Shown here: one piece after another, positions 40,627 through 49,268 of the stretch
How the letters are laid out: every line of letters begins with the position of its first letter
Numbering within the stretch: the first letter of the stretch is position 1
DNA from: Streptomyces cyanogenus
Lineage (GTDB): Bacteria > Actinomycetota > Actinomycetes > Streptomycetales > Streptomycetaceae
Length of the DNA: 64,000 nucleotides
NCBI RefSeq assembly: GCF_017526105.1
Contig: NZ_CP071839.1
Coordinates: forward strand, 6,796,001-6,860,000
Direction of reading: 5' to 3'
Program-made: the position numbers and the translations under genes
The notes under the pieces: generated by a model
What the model was told of the DNA's origin: nothing
The model's database searches: none
Seen by the model: only the letters and a program-made list of their open reading frames with translations

Positions 40627-40757
40627 GGTTGCGAACCTACCCGGGAAGGCGGCGGTGATGGCCTCCAGAGTGGCACAGCGCCGGCGACCCGACGGGTCGA
40701 ACCCCTGATCTCCTCCGGAAGGTGAGGACGGCCCGGCACGGCGGATACCGTTAGGAC

Positions 40758-42011
40758 GTGCAGCCAGCAAGTGAACCCCCCGAGCAGCCGGCCGGTCGGC
40801 TCCACCGGGCCAGAGCCCTCTACCGGAACGTCTCCAAGCGCAGGACCGCCTGGCTGTTGCTCAAGGACACCGTCGACTCCTGCATGGAGTACCGCATCCT
40901 GGGCCTGGCGGCCGAGGCGGCGTTCTTCACGCTGCTGTCCGTGCCGCCACTGCTGCTGAGCCTGATCGGGCTGCTCGGCTACGTCGACGACTGGACCGGC
41001 GCCGACACCATCCACAGCCTTGAGACCAACCTCCTGGAGGCCTCCCGCACGGTCCTCTCCGACAAGGGCGTCAAGGAGATCGCCGAGCCGATCCTGCACG
41101 ACGTGATGAAGGGGGGCCGGCCCGACGTCATCTCCATCGGCTTCCTGTTCGCCCTGTGGTCGGGCTCCCGCGCGGTGAACGTCTTCATCGACACCATCAC
41201 CGTCATGTACGGCCTGGACGGCGTCCGGGGCATCGTGAAGACCCGGATCATGGCGTTCCTGCTGTTCATCGTGGCACTGCTGATCGGCTCGGTGGCGCTG
41301 CCGCTGATGGTGGCCGGGCCGGACGCGGTGGTGCGGATCCTGCCCTGGTCGGAGACGGTCGTCCAGGTTCTTTACTGGCCGGTCGTGATCGTCCTGTCCA
41401 TCGTCTTCCTGACCACCCTGTACCACGTGTCCGTGCCGGTCCGCTCCCCGTGGATCGAGGACGTGCCCGGCGCCCTGGTCGCCCTGGCCATGTGGGTCCT
41501 GGGCAGCTTCCTGCTGCGCATCTACCTCACCAGCACCATCGAGGGCGCCACCATCTACGGCTCCCTCGCCGCCGCCGTCGCCGTGCTGCTGTGGATCGGT
41601 GTGTCCGCCTTCGCCGTGCTCGTGGGCGCGGCCGTGAACGCGGCCATCGACCGGGTCTGGCCCGCCGCCGCCACGGCAGCCGCGCGCGAGGCCAACGAGC
41701 GGATGCGCCGGGCGCAGGTCGCCGAGTACGTCGCCCGTGCCGCGGCCGGCCACGAGATCGACCCCGACGACCCCGACATGCCCTCCGAGTTCCCCGAGCG
41801 CTGGTCCCGCTTCCTGCCCCCGGAGGACGTGACGGCCCGCCTGCGCACCCACGCGAAGAATCCGCACCACGCCCACAAGGGACATGGGGGGCATGGCGGG
41901 CCGGGGGGTCATGGCGGTCATGGCGGGCATGGGGACCAAGGGGGTTACGGCGGCCATGGCGGCAACGGCGGCAATGGCAGCGACGGCGGGACGGCACACC
42001 GGGTGCCGTGA
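40758..42011 (+). CDS. YihY/BrkB-family inner-membrane protein with His/Gly-rich tail
   Basis: A 417-residue membrane protein with six hydrophobic segments. The BrkB/YihY signature is EYRILGLAAEAAFFTLLS near residue 43, followed by ISIGFLFALWSGSRAVNVFI and LWIGVSAFAVLVGAAVNAAI. The last 55 residues are low-complexity: HHAHKGHGGHGGPGGHGG, ending GGNGGNGSDGG; the histidines could bind metal. Function of the family is unsettled. The GTG start lies 6 bases after a -10 TACCGT, so it is probably leaderless. Confidence 0.88.
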   Translation: MQPASEPPEQPAGRLHRARALYRNVSKRRTAWLLLKDTVDSCMEYRILGLAAEAAFFTLLSVPPLLLSLIGLLGYVDDWTGADTIHSLETNLLEASRTVLSDKGVKEIAEPILHDVMKGGRPDVISIGFLFALWSGSRAVNVFIDTITVMYGLDGVRGIVKTRIMAFLLFIVALLIGSVALPLMVAGPDAVVRILPWSETVVQVLYWPVVIVLSIVFLTTLYHVSVPVRSPWIEDVPGALVALAMWVLGSFLLRIYLTSTIEGATIYGSLAAAVAVLLWIGVSAFAVLVGAAVNAAIDRVWPAAATAAAREANERMRRAQVAEYVARAAAGHEIDPDDPDMPSEFPERWSRFLPPEDVTARLRTHAKNPHHAHKGHGGHGGPGGHGGHGGHGDQGGYGGHGGNGGNGSDGGTAHRVP

Positions 42012-42287
42012 CGTCGTAGCCGACGGGTGACGCCGTGGCCGACCCGGCGCCTGCCTCGGTCCCGGTGCCTGTCTCCACCCCCGGGTGTGCGCCCTGCGGT
42101 GGAGAAGGCGGCTGCCCCCGTCCCCTGATTTCCACCCGGCCCTCCACCCGTGCGCCGATCCGTCCGACACCGTCCCCCGCCTAGCGTGAATGCGCAGGCC
42201 GGAGCCGTCCGGACTGCCGCAGAACAGCCGGGCACCACCGTCGACACAGCGCCCGGCACGGCTCTGACACCGGGCAGGGAGGCAGTG

Positions 42288-42659
42288 ATGGACGACATGG
42301 CGGATGCGAGGGGACGGACAGGAGGGGGCGGTACGACGCGGGGGGTGGCCGGTACGGCGCGGGGAGCGGCCGGGACGGTCCGGGGAGCCGGGGCGGCCGC
42401 GCCGGTCTGGCCCAGCCGGCGATCCAAGTCGGCCGAACCGGCCCGGTTCCCTCGGCCGCCACGAGCCCACGACCCGCCCGAAGCCCCGACCTACCCGACC
42501 CACCAGAACCCCCCGACCCACCCCGGCCTCCCGAAACCGCCCGCGGCCCCGTTCCGTGACCCGGGCCCACCCCGGTCGGTGCCACGGTGGCCCGCCCGGT
42601 CCCGTGTCTTCCGCGGGGACGGGGACCAGGCGGTGCTACGCCTGCTGGAGGGCTACTGA
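42288..42659 (+). CDS. Pro/Arg/Gly-rich hypothetical protein
   Basis: A 123-residue, low-complexity protein without a recognised domain. It is supported by GGGAGG before ATG 42288 and by a possible promoter (TAGCGT at 42183). It overlaps the 3' end of the convergent receiver gene by 7 bases. The composition (repeated PxxP) is unusual, and I would not exclude that it is non-coding. Confidence 0.4.
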   Translation: MDDMADARGRTGGGGTTRGVAGTARGAAGTVRGAGAAAPVWPSRRSKSAEPARFPRPPRAHDPPEAPTYPTHQNPPTHPGLPKPPAAPFRDPGPPRSVPRWPARSRVFRGDGDQAVLRLLEGY

Positions 42660-43729
42660 CTGTGTCGCTCCAAGTAGATGGAGGTGAACACGGCGACCTT
42701 GGCGCGTAGGGCCCACGGGTCGAAGGGCTTGCTGATGTAGTCGACGGCGCCGGCAGCGTATCCGCGGGCCGAGTGTTCGGACTCCGTGCCCATGGCGGTG
42801 AGGAAGATGATGGGGACGTCCCGGGTCCTCGGGCGGCGTTTGATGTGAGCGCAGGTCTCGTAGCCGTCCATCTCCGGCATCTGCACGTCCATGATGATGA
42901 CAGCGAAGTCGTCGTGGTCGAGCAGCGCCTTGAGAGCCTCCCGGCCCGAGGAAACGGTGACGAGCTCCTGATCCAGCGTCGCCAGGACCGCGGTCATCGC
43001 CAGCAGATTGTCCGGCTGATCGTCGACGACGAGGATCTTGGGCATGCTCTGCTGCCCCGTCGGCAACACAGCCGGGGTCGCCTTCTCGACCGCGTCCAGC
43101 TGGCGTTCGAGCAGGTCACAGCGGCCTTCCGCCGCGGCACGCTGAGCCTGTGCCTCCTGCAGTGCCGCTCCAAGGCGCTCGACCTCCAGCTGGAGCGCGT
43201 TGCGTTCCTGGACGAGGCCGAAGACATCCGGATGCGCCTCCGCGAGCTCGTCCGCTCGCCTCTGCTCCGCGAGGCGGTCAGCCTCCAGCTGGTTCAGTCG
43301 CGTCTCCAGGTCGGCGATGCGCTGGGTCCGGTCCAGTAGCGCATCGCCCAGGACGTCCCCACGGACGCTGGACCGCCGGGAGACATGGTCGGCGTCGGCC
43401 AGCTGCTGTTCGAGGATCTCCACCGCGTGCTTGGGGGACGAGGCGGCGTCCACAGCCGAACCGTAGAGGCCTCGCACCAACTCGATGGCCTCGGTGGTCA
43501 CTGCGGTCCCGCGATGTTCGGCGACATCGGTGAGCAGGTCGCTGATCACCTGCCATGGGGGAAGCCGGGTGCCGTTCAGGTACCGCGAGACCGTGCCTGG
43601 ATCGAGCCGGCGCCGGGCTGCGTACCGGCGAACGGACACATGAAGACTTTCGAATAACTCGCGCAACGCCTCGGCCAATGCGCGAGAGGCGCTGTTGAGG
43701 TCCTGGCCCAGTGGACGCAGTTCACCCAT
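42653..43729 (-). CDS. HTH - coiled coil - receiver fusion protein
   Basis: A 358-residue cytoplasmic regulator with an uncommon order. Residues about 25-60 form an XRE-type helix-turn-helix (RRYAARRRLDPGTVSRYLNG). Residues 100-215 are a long coiled coil (ALLDRTQRIADLETRLNQLE). Residues 228-350 are a receiver domain with KILVVDDQPDN, the phosphorylated aspartate in FAVIIMDVQMPEMDG, and the lysine in VDYISKPFD. Response regulators usually have the receiver first. No histidine kinase is adjacent. The start overlaps the small membrane gene upstream (ATGGGTGA), so the two are coupled. Confidence 0.88.
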   Translation of the reverse strand: MGELRPLGQDLNSASRALAEALRELFESLHVSVRRYAARRRLDPGTVSRYLNGTRLPPWQVISDLLTDVAEHRGTAVTTEAIELVRGLYGSAVDAASSPKHAVEILEQQLADADHVSRRSSVRGDVLGDALLDRTQRIADLETRLNQLEADRLAEQRRADELAEAHPDVFGLVQERNALQLEVERLGAALQEAQAQRAAAEGRCDLLERQLDAVEKATPAVLPTGQQSMPKILVVDDQPDNLLAMTAVLATLDQELVTVSSGREALKALLDHDDFAVIIMDVQMPEMDGYETCAHIKRRPRTRDVPIIFLTAMGTESEHSARGYAAGAVDYISKPFDPWALRAKVAVFTSIYLERHSQ

Positions 43730-43979
43730 TGCCCTCTCCCTCGGCCGTGCGGGCGCCCGCGGACGCCGGGCGCTGGGCAGCGACGTCCTCGCAGGCGATG
43801 ATGCGGTTGAAGAAGGGCACTGCCAGTCCAGCAGCGCCGAGGCCCGCCAGCAGGCTGTGCGCGGCGCCCTCCCCGCCTACGGCCGTCAGACCGCCTGCCC
43901 CCGCACCGGTGAGCAGCGCAAGCAGAAGGACCAGGGTTGATCTCAATGACAACAGAGGACGGTCCACCGTGCTCTCCAT
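43722..43979 (-). CDS. Small membrane protein coupled to the HTH-receiver protein
   Basis: An 85-residue protein with two hydrophobic segments (STLVLLLALLTGAGAGGLTAV and LLAGLGAAGLAVPFFNRII). It overlaps the regulator start by 8 bases. It might tether or sense for the regulator; the family is unknown. Confidence 0.65.
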   Translation of the reverse strand: MESTVDRPLLSLRSTLVLLLALLTGAGAGGLTAVGGEGAAHSLLAGLGAAGLAVPFFNRIIACEDVAAQRPASAGARTAEGEGNG

Positions 43980-44322
43980 TCATCCGACCCGCCGTGGTGG
44001 GGGCGGGACTTGTCCTGCATCCGACTGATTGCGGACGAGGAACCAGGATGGATGACGCCGGAGGTGTTGCAGTCCGCGATTCCGAAGAGGCGCAGTACCG
44101 ACTGCCTGTTGCGAGAGCGTTGCGGCCGCCCACCCCGAGAAACGGGCTGGTCAAGGGCCCGGCAGCTCGCCCCATTGCCAGAACGTTGCTCTGCAACGCT
44201 GTCAAGCTCCGGCAACGCCGGCGGACCGAGGAGCAGCACGGAGATCGTCCGCTTTCCCGGCTCGGGTACCGCGTCGGGTCGGCGGACCTGTGGCCGGCGC
44301 ACCGGCGGCGGCCACCGGACGG
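43980..44322. other. Intergenic region, somewhat lower GC, no gene recognised
   Basis: About 340 bases with several GTTGC/GCAAC elements, including CGTTGC-TCT-GCAACG at about 44183-44197. Short ORFs on both strands have no protein-like composition; it could be a decayed gene. It also holds the promoter of the small membrane gene. Confidence 0.4.
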
Positions 44323-45132
44323 TCAGGGGCGCCCCGCGCGGCGGTCACGGCCGGCCGCCCCGAGGTGCTCGACGAGGACGAACGTGACGCTGATCAGCAG
44401 GGACCAGGCGCCGAACTTGGTCAGCGGCACTGGTTGCCAGCCGCCGAGCTGCTGCGGGTAGCTCCAGGCGCCGGCGTAGGTGGCGGCGTTCTCGGCGACC
44501 CACAGGAAGAAGCCGATCAGGACGAAGGAGAGGGCGAGCGGCATGCGGTAGCGGTGTGCGCCCACGCTGAAGCCGACCCAGGTGCCGGCGGTCGCGGCGG
44601 TCATCGCCACCGCGAGCGGCCAGCGCAGGTCGGGTATCCAGTGGTGGGTGAAGAAGTTGAGGTAGACGGCGGCGGCGACCAGGGTCGTGGCGGCGGCGCG
44701 GTAGCGGGTGTAGCGCAGCCGCATCAGCCGCCGGGCCCGGCAGACGTAGCTGGCGACGGCCGCGTACATGAAGCCCCCGTACAGCGGCACCCCGGCGATC
44801 TTGGTGAGGGCGTCCTCCGGGTAACTCCACGAACCCAGATGCACCTTGACCAGCTCGAACAGCAGCCCCAGCACATGGCACACGGCGATCACGGCGGTGT
44901 CCCGGCGGGTCTCCCAGCCGACCCGGCGGGCGACGAGGGTGAGCAGCACGCCGTAGACGAGGACCAGGTCGTAGCGGGCGACGGGCAGTGGGGGCAGCAG
45001 CCGGGAGGCCCCGATCCCGGCCAGCAGCGCCCCGGCGAAGGCGCAGGCGCGGGCCTGGACCACGCCGAACCGCACCAGCTGGGCGAACCCGTGCCGGAAT
45101 CCCCTCGCGATCGGTCTGTCCTCGTGGCGCAT
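44323..45132 (-). CDS. DUF817 family membrane protein
   Basis: A 269-residue protein with seven or eight hydrophobic segments. DUF817 motifs are visible: LLFELVKVHLGSWSYPEDAL, VPLYGGFMYAAVASYVCRA, and FFLWVAENAATYAGAWSYP near the end. Function unknown. ATG 45132 follows AAGGAGG closely; the ATG at 45147 is possible. An AT-rich palindrome at 45189-45202 is upstream. Confidence 0.88.
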   Translation of the reverse strand: MRHEDRPIARGFRHGFAQLVRFGVVQARACAFAGALLAGIGASRLLPPLPVARYDLVLVYGVLLTLVARRVGWETRRDTAVIAVCHVLGLLFELVKVHLGSWSYPEDALTKIAGVPLYGGFMYAAVASYVCRARRLMRLRYTRYRAAATTLVAAAVYLNFFTHHWIPDLRWPLAVAMTAATAGTWVGFSVGAHRYRMPLALSFVLIGFFLWVAENAATYAGAWSYPQQLGGWQPVPLTKFGAWSLLISVTFVLVEHLGAAGRDRRAGRP

Positions 45133-45188
45133 GCCCCTCCTTCGCATTCCTTCGCGCGGCAGCGCGGACCCCGCGGGCGGGGCTGTAT

Positions 45189-45202
45189 TTGAACACGTTC
45201 AA
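45189..45202. promoter_or_regulatory. Candidate operator TTGAAC-AC-GTTCAA
   Basis: Perfect 6-base arms in an AT-rich patch, 57 bases upstream of the DUF817 start. The form is typical of TetR/MarR-type operators; no such regulator gene is adjacent. Confidence 0.55.
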
Positions 45203-45281
45203 TCAGGAGGTGTGGTTCCCGCGTGGCCCCGCGAACCCGGCAGGGGCCGGGAGGAAGACCCTGGTGCCCGGCTTCCGGCGC

Positions 45282-45914
45282 TCAGCCGAAAGCGACCGGA
45301 CCGTTCGGTGTGAGCACGGTGAAGGAGAGCGCGGCCGGACCCCTCGTGAGCGTCAGCGAGGTGCCCAGGGCCGAGAGGGGGCCGCGCACCGCCTGCGGGT
45401 CGGGGGCCGAGGCCGACACCGCCAGCAGCGGGGTGACCGGCAGGCCCGAGGCGGCCGGGTGCGGGGAGTCGCCCCAGTCGATGAGGAACGGCAGCAGGTC
45501 CGGCGCCTGCCCGGGACCGGCGTCGGTCAGCCGCCACCGCAGCAGGGTGCCGTCCGGGGTGCGGCGGCTCATCGGCCGTACCGGACCCGGGTCATGGCCC
45601 CGCGCCCGCGCAGCGGCGACCGCCGCGTCCAGGTCCGGCGGGCTGATCGCCCAGGCCGGCACGACGGGCCCGGCCAGCCGGTCGACGCCGAACGGTCGCG
45701 GCCCTGCGGGCTCCGGCTGCTCCGGGTCCGGCCCGAGGATCTCCAGATAGCTCCGGCCGCCCAGCCCCACCAGGTGATTGCGCGTCCCCAGCCCGACATG
45801 CACCCCGCCGGGCACCGGCACGACCCCGGTCCGCCGCGCGAACTCGGCGACCGTCGCGCCCAAGTCGGGCGTGGCAAGGACGAGATGGTCCAGCAGCGGC
45901 GGAATCGCGTTCAT
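45282..45914 (-). CDS. VOC-superfamily protein (glyoxalase-like domain)
   Basis: A 210-residue protein. The N-terminus LLDHLVLATPDLGATVAEF and then RNHLVGLGGRSYLEILGPD fit the glyoxalase-like VOC fold with metal-binding histidines and glutamate. The substrate is unknown. It is probably leaderless: TAACCT lies 8 bases before the ATG. Divergent from the lipoprotein gene. Confidence 0.82.
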   Translation of the reverse strand: MNAIPPLLDHLVLATPDLGATVAEFARRTGVVPVPGGVHVGLGTRNHLVGLGGRSYLEILGPDPEQPEPAGPRPFGVDRLAGPVVPAWAISPPDLDAAVAAARARGHDPGPVRPMSRRTPDGTLLRWRLTDAGPGQAPDLLPFLIDWGDSPHPAASGLPVTPLLAVSASAPDPQAVRGPLSALGTSLTLTRGPAALSFTVLTPNGPVAFG

Positions 45915-45975
45915 CGCGCGAGAGGTTACGGGACCAGGTCCGTCCCCGGGAACACCCGTGCGGCACGATGGGCGC

Positions 45976-46527
45976 ATGATCCGTACCGCACGCGCCCTGC
46001 CGCTGCTGCTGCTCCTGCCCGCACTGCTCACGGCGTGCGGCACCGAGAAGGCGGACCCCGGCGCCACCCGGGAGCCCACGCCGACCACCACCCAGGGGCG
46101 GGCCGAACTCGACGAACGGCTACGCGCGCTGGGGATGGCGCCGGAGCTCGTCTACGTCACCGACGTACCGGGCTTCACGCTCGCCCAGCAGTCGGTCGGG
46201 GTGAACGGGGACGACGGATTCTCCGCCTCGTACTGGGCGAAGGACGGCGCCGTACTCCACCTCTACACGGAGCGGGGCAGCGCCGCCGACTGTCCCGAGG
46301 GCTACGTCTGCCGGGCACCGGAGAAGGGCCAGGTGGTGCGGATCGGCGGCGAGAAGGTCGCGCCCGCAGTGCTCCGCCGAGCCGCCGACGCCGTCCACCG
46401 CCCTGCTCCCGAGGAGCTCGCCGGCCTCCTGCCGCCGCCCCGCACGGCGACGGCCCCGGTGGAGCGCGGCGACCTCCCCTCGTACGGCGACGGAGCGCCC
46501 GACAACCATGTGGGCGAGGGCGGTTGA
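45976..46527 (+). CDS. Lipoprotein of unknown function
   Basis: A 183-residue protein with a lipoprotein signal peptide (LPLLLLLPALLTAC, lipobox cysteine at residue 21), so membrane-anchored outside. The mature part has a Thr/Pro-rich linker and one disulfide-like pair (DCPEGYVC). No family is recognised. The ATG is 6 bases after CACGAT, a weak leaderless -10. Confidence 0.72.
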   Translation: MIRTARALPLLLLLPALLTACGTEKADPGATREPTPTTTQGRAELDERLRALGMAPELVYVTDVPGFTLAQQSVGVNGDDGFSASYWAKDGAVLHLYTERGSAADCPEGYVCRAPEKGQVVRIGGEKVAPAVLRRAADAVHRPAPEELAGLLPPPRTATAPVERGDLPSYGDGAPDNHVGEGG

Positions 46528-46593
46528 CGGCTGGTCCACCGGCGGCCGGACTCGGGTGCCGGAACGAGGCGCGCCCTCCTAGGGTCGTCTGGC

Positions 46594-47250
46594 ATGCCTC
46601 CTCGTCTCCTCCTCCACACCCGTACCGCCGACTACCGGCACGGCTCCATCCCGGACGCCGTCGCCGCCGTCCGGGCCCTCGGCCGGTTCGCCGTCGAGCA
46701 CACCGAGGACCCCGCGGACCTCGAAGGGCCGCTGGACGGGTTCGCGGCTGTGGTCTTCCTGTCCACCAGCGGTGAGGTGCTCACCCCGGCCGGGCGTGAA
46801 CGGCTGGAGGGCCGCGTCCGCTCGGGCGGCGGCTTCGCCGGGGTGCACGCGGCGGCCTGCACCGAGTACGGGTGGCCGTACCACGGCGAACTCCTCGGCG
46901 CCCGCTTCACGCGGCACCCCGCCCTCCAGCCCGGCCGCGCCCTCGCCACGGACCCCGGCCATCCCGCCACCCGGCGGCTGCCGGCCGTGTGGGACTTCAC
47001 CGACGAGTGGTACGACTTCGACCACCCTCCGGCCGGACGGGCCCGGATCCTGCTGTGCGCCGACGAGACGTCGTACGACGGCGGCGGGATGGGCGCGGAC
47101 CATCCGCTGGCCTGGTGCCGTGAACAGGGCCCCGCGGGCGGACGCGTGTTCTACACGACGCTCGGCCACGCCGCCGGCGCCTACCGAGCCCCGGTCTTCC
47201 TGGCCCACCTGAACGGGGGCCTCACCTGGGCGGCTCGGCTCGCCGAGTGA
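46594..47250 (+). CDS. ThuA-domain protein (class I glutamine amidotransferase-like fold)
   Basis: A 218-residue protein matching the ThuA (trehalose utilisation) domain: LLLHTRTADYRHGSIPDAV, AAVVFLSTSGEVLT, GGGFAGVHAAAC, WYDFDHPP and HPLAWCREQGPAGGRVFYTTLGH. Its role in Streptomyces is unclear. Leaderless promoter TAGGGT is 8 bases before the ATG. Confidence 0.88.
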   Translation: MPPRLLLHTRTADYRHGSIPDAVAAVRALGRFAVEHTEDPADLEGPLDGFAAVVFLSTSGEVLTPAGRERLEGRVRSGGGFAGVHAAACTEYGWPYHGELLGARFTRHPALQPGRALATDPGHPATRRLPAVWDFTDEWYDFDHPPAGRARILLCADETSYDGGGMGADHPLAWCREQGPAGGRVFYTTLGHAAGAYRAPVFLAHLNGGLTWAARLAE

Positions 47251-47308
47251 CGTTTCTGCGGTGAACCGGTTGCGCCATCGGGGTGAGTAAAGCTGGCGTA
47301 GAGGGAAG

Positions 47309-47318
47309 GTCACGTGAC
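47309..47318. promoter_or_regulatory. Palindrome GTCACGTGAC upstream of the lyase gene
   Basis: A perfect 10-base palindrome in an AT-richer patch, about 100 bases before the TTG start; a candidate regulator site. Confidence 0.4.
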
Positions 47319-47414
47319 TATCTAGAGATGCTCTTGTCTTGGCAAAGGGCGTCGAGACGCGGCGGCCCACCCCCATTCCGCCCCGCGTCACCCACCCACA
47401 GGAGGAGCCGGACC

Positions 47415-48278
47415 TTGACTTACGGGAAGAAGCTGCGCGAGCGCATCGCCGAGCCCGGGACCACTCCGCTGATCGGCGTGTACGACATGTACTCGGCGTC
47501 GATCGCGGCCCAGCACTACGACGGGATGTTCGTATCGGGCTTCGGCTTCGCGGCCTCGTACTACGGGCTGCCGGACATCGGATTCATCGCCTGGCCCGAC
47601 ATGGTGGCCTTCGTCCAGCGGCTGCGGGGCGCGTTCCCGCACCACCACCTGCTGGTCGACATCGACGACGGGTACGTCGACCCCGAGGTCGCCTGTCACG
47701 TCGTCGAGGGACTGGAGCGCATCGGCGCCTCCGGGGTGATCCTGGAGGACCAGAAGCGGCCCCGCCGCTGCGGCCACGCCGACGGCAAGCAGGTGCTGCC
47801 CCTGGAGGAGTACCTGGAGAAGCTGCACAAGGTCCTGCAGACCCGCAAGGACCTGGTCGTCGTCGCCCGTACCGACGCCACCGACGAGCACGACATCCTG
47901 CACCGCGCCGAACGGCTGGCGGCCACCGACGCCGACGTGGTGCTGGTCGACGGCGTGCGCAGCGTCGAGTGGATCAAACGGATCCGGGAGGTCGTCGGCG
48001 ACAAGCCGCTGCTGTTCAACCAGATCGCCGGCGGCAAGTCGCCCCGCCTGTCCCTCGGCGAGCTGTCCGGCCTCGGCGTGGACGTCGCCATCTACAGCAC
48101 CCCGTGCCTGTTCGCCGCGCACGAGGCGATGGACTCCGCCCTCGCCGGCCTCAAGGCGGCCGACGGCCGGCTGCCGGAGGTGGATCCGGCGAGCGGGGTC
48201 GGTGTGCAGGCCTCCACCAGCCTGCTGGAGCGCAACATCGCCCCCGAGCGGCTCCTGCCCGAGGGCGTGGCAGTGTGA
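47415..48278 (+). CDS. Isocitrate lyase / PEP mutase family lyase
   Basis: A 287-residue TIM-barrel enzyme. It has IGVYDMYSASIA, the metal-binding LVDIDDGYVDP, and GVILEDQKRPRRCGHADGK, where the catalytic CGH of lyases is kept and the PEP-mutase EDKxxxxxNS is absent, so a 2-methylisocitrate/dimethylmalate-type lyase is more likely than a phosphonate enzyme. TTG 47415 is chosen because GGAGGAG (47401-47407) is 7 bases upstream. It overlaps the next gene by GTGA. Confidence 0.88.
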   Translation: MTYGKKLRERIAEPGTTPLIGVYDMYSASIAAQHYDGMFVSGFGFAASYYGLPDIGFIAWPDMVAFVQRLRGAFPHHHLLVDIDDGYVDPEVACHVVEGLERIGASGVILEDQKRPRRCGHADGKQVLPLEEYLEKLHKVLQTRKDLVVVARTDATDEHDILHRAERLAATDADVVLVDGVRSVEWIKRIREVVGDKPLLFNQIAGGKSPRLSLGELSGLGVDVAIYSTPCLFAAHEAMDSALAGLKAADGRLPEVDPASGVGVQASTSLLERNIAPERLLPEGVAV

Positions 48279-48529
48279 CCGGTGCCGTACCGCGGTTCGG
48301 TGCGGCCACGGCGGTCGCCGCCGCGCTCCTGGCGGCCGGTGCCGTGCCCGCCCTCGCGTCCGAGAGCCTGATCACCGTGATCGACAACTCCCACGCCGAC
48401 TCCTGGCTCGAAGTCGACCGCGCGGCCAACGTGCAGACCGGCAGCGGCACCGCCGGCAGTGACCACGACGGCAGCGCCGTGGACGTGGTGGAGGCTCTCG
48501 TCGGCGCCGGCCGGGGCGAAAAGGACTGA
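48275..48529 (+). CDS. Small secreted protein coupled to the lyase
   Basis: An 84-residue protein. GTG 48275 overlaps the lyase stop (GTGTGA). It has a signal peptide (AVAAALLAAGAVPALA, cleavage after ALA) and a mature domain of about 56 residues, acidic and Ser/Asp/Gly-rich. It belongs to no family I recognise. A secreted peptide translated together with a cytosolic enzyme is unusual. Confidence 0.65.
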   Translation: MTGAVPRFGAATAVAAALLAAGAVPALASESLITVIDNSHADSWLEVDRAANVQTGSGTAGSDHDGSAVDVVEALVGAGRGEKD

Positions 48530-48562
48530 GGGGACGAGGGCCCGGGACGAAGGAAGCAGGAA

Positions 48563-48600
48563 GACGGCCGGACACCCCGTGCGGGAGGTGCCCGGCCGTC
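48563..48600. terminator. Terminator after the secreted-protein gene
   Basis: Perfect 9-bp outer stem GACGGCCGG / CCGGCCGTC with an inner CACC/GGTG pairing, starting 34 bases after the stop. Confidence 0.7.
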
Positions 48601-48626
48601 GCCGTGTCACCGGACCGTCCGGGGAC

Positions 48627-49200
48627 TCAGTCCTCCGCGAGGTCGGGGCGGCCCTGCTCGTCGAACTCGGCGTCCTCCTCCGGGCCGTGCTCCGGAGGCG
48701 GTGCCGTGCTCGCCCGCTCCACCAGCCGTGTCGACAGCTCCGTCCGCGTCCCGTCGGGGCGTTCGCAGTGCATCTCGTCGAAACCCACCACGCTCACCTC
48801 GTCCGGCAACCCGCACCCCCCGCTCCGCGTACACGCCGTGCGCCATCCGGTCCGCGCACACGAACACCGCGGTCGGCGGCTCGGGCAGGTCCAGCAGTTC
48901 GTGCGTGCGCAGCCGGGCGGTGGTCTCGTCACCGCCCGCGTGCCGCACGTACTCGGCGCGCTGCCGCACGCCCGCCGAGGCGAGCGCCGGGCGGTAGCCG
49001 AGGCGCGGGAGCCGCGTAGGCCCGTGGCCGGTGAGGCCGGCGGGGAATGCGGTCGATCCGGAACCCGCCGAACTCCGGGGCGCAGGAGGCGCCGAGGAGG
49101 TACCGCACGCCCTCCGGTGCCCGGGTCGGGTGGGCGTGGCCGGCTTGGGGTATCGGCCGGGAGGGGCCGAGCCGGGACGTCATCGACGGCTGTGCGGTCG
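48627..49200 (-). pseudogene. LacI-family regulator, 5'-truncated and frameshifted
   Basis: The ligand-binding domain of a LacI/GalR regulator is readable only by joining frames. One frame reads LRTHELLDLPEPPTAVFVCA and another reads PDEVSVVGFDEMHCERPDGT, joined by a single extra base at 48808/48809. A second shift near 49045 is needed to continue upstream (PTRLPRLGYRPALASAGV). The DNA-binding N-terminus is missing. Palindromes of the LacI type nearby (50312, 54115) could be former targets. Confidence 0.7.
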
Positions 49201-49268
49201 GCTCGTACGGGCCGACCGGCCGCCGTGCGCAGCGCCACCCGGCGCGGGGGACGGGGTCCCCGCGGGGA

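Noticed and set aside
43943..44302. Minus-strand 119-codon ORF
   Set aside because: The composition lacks domains and codon bias, and it overlaps the promoter of the small membrane gene.
47415..48278. Phosphonate biosynthesis via PEP mutase
   Set aside because: The PEP-mutase EDKxxxxxNS motif is absent, a lyase-type CGH is present, and no phosphonopyruvate decarboxylase is adjacent.
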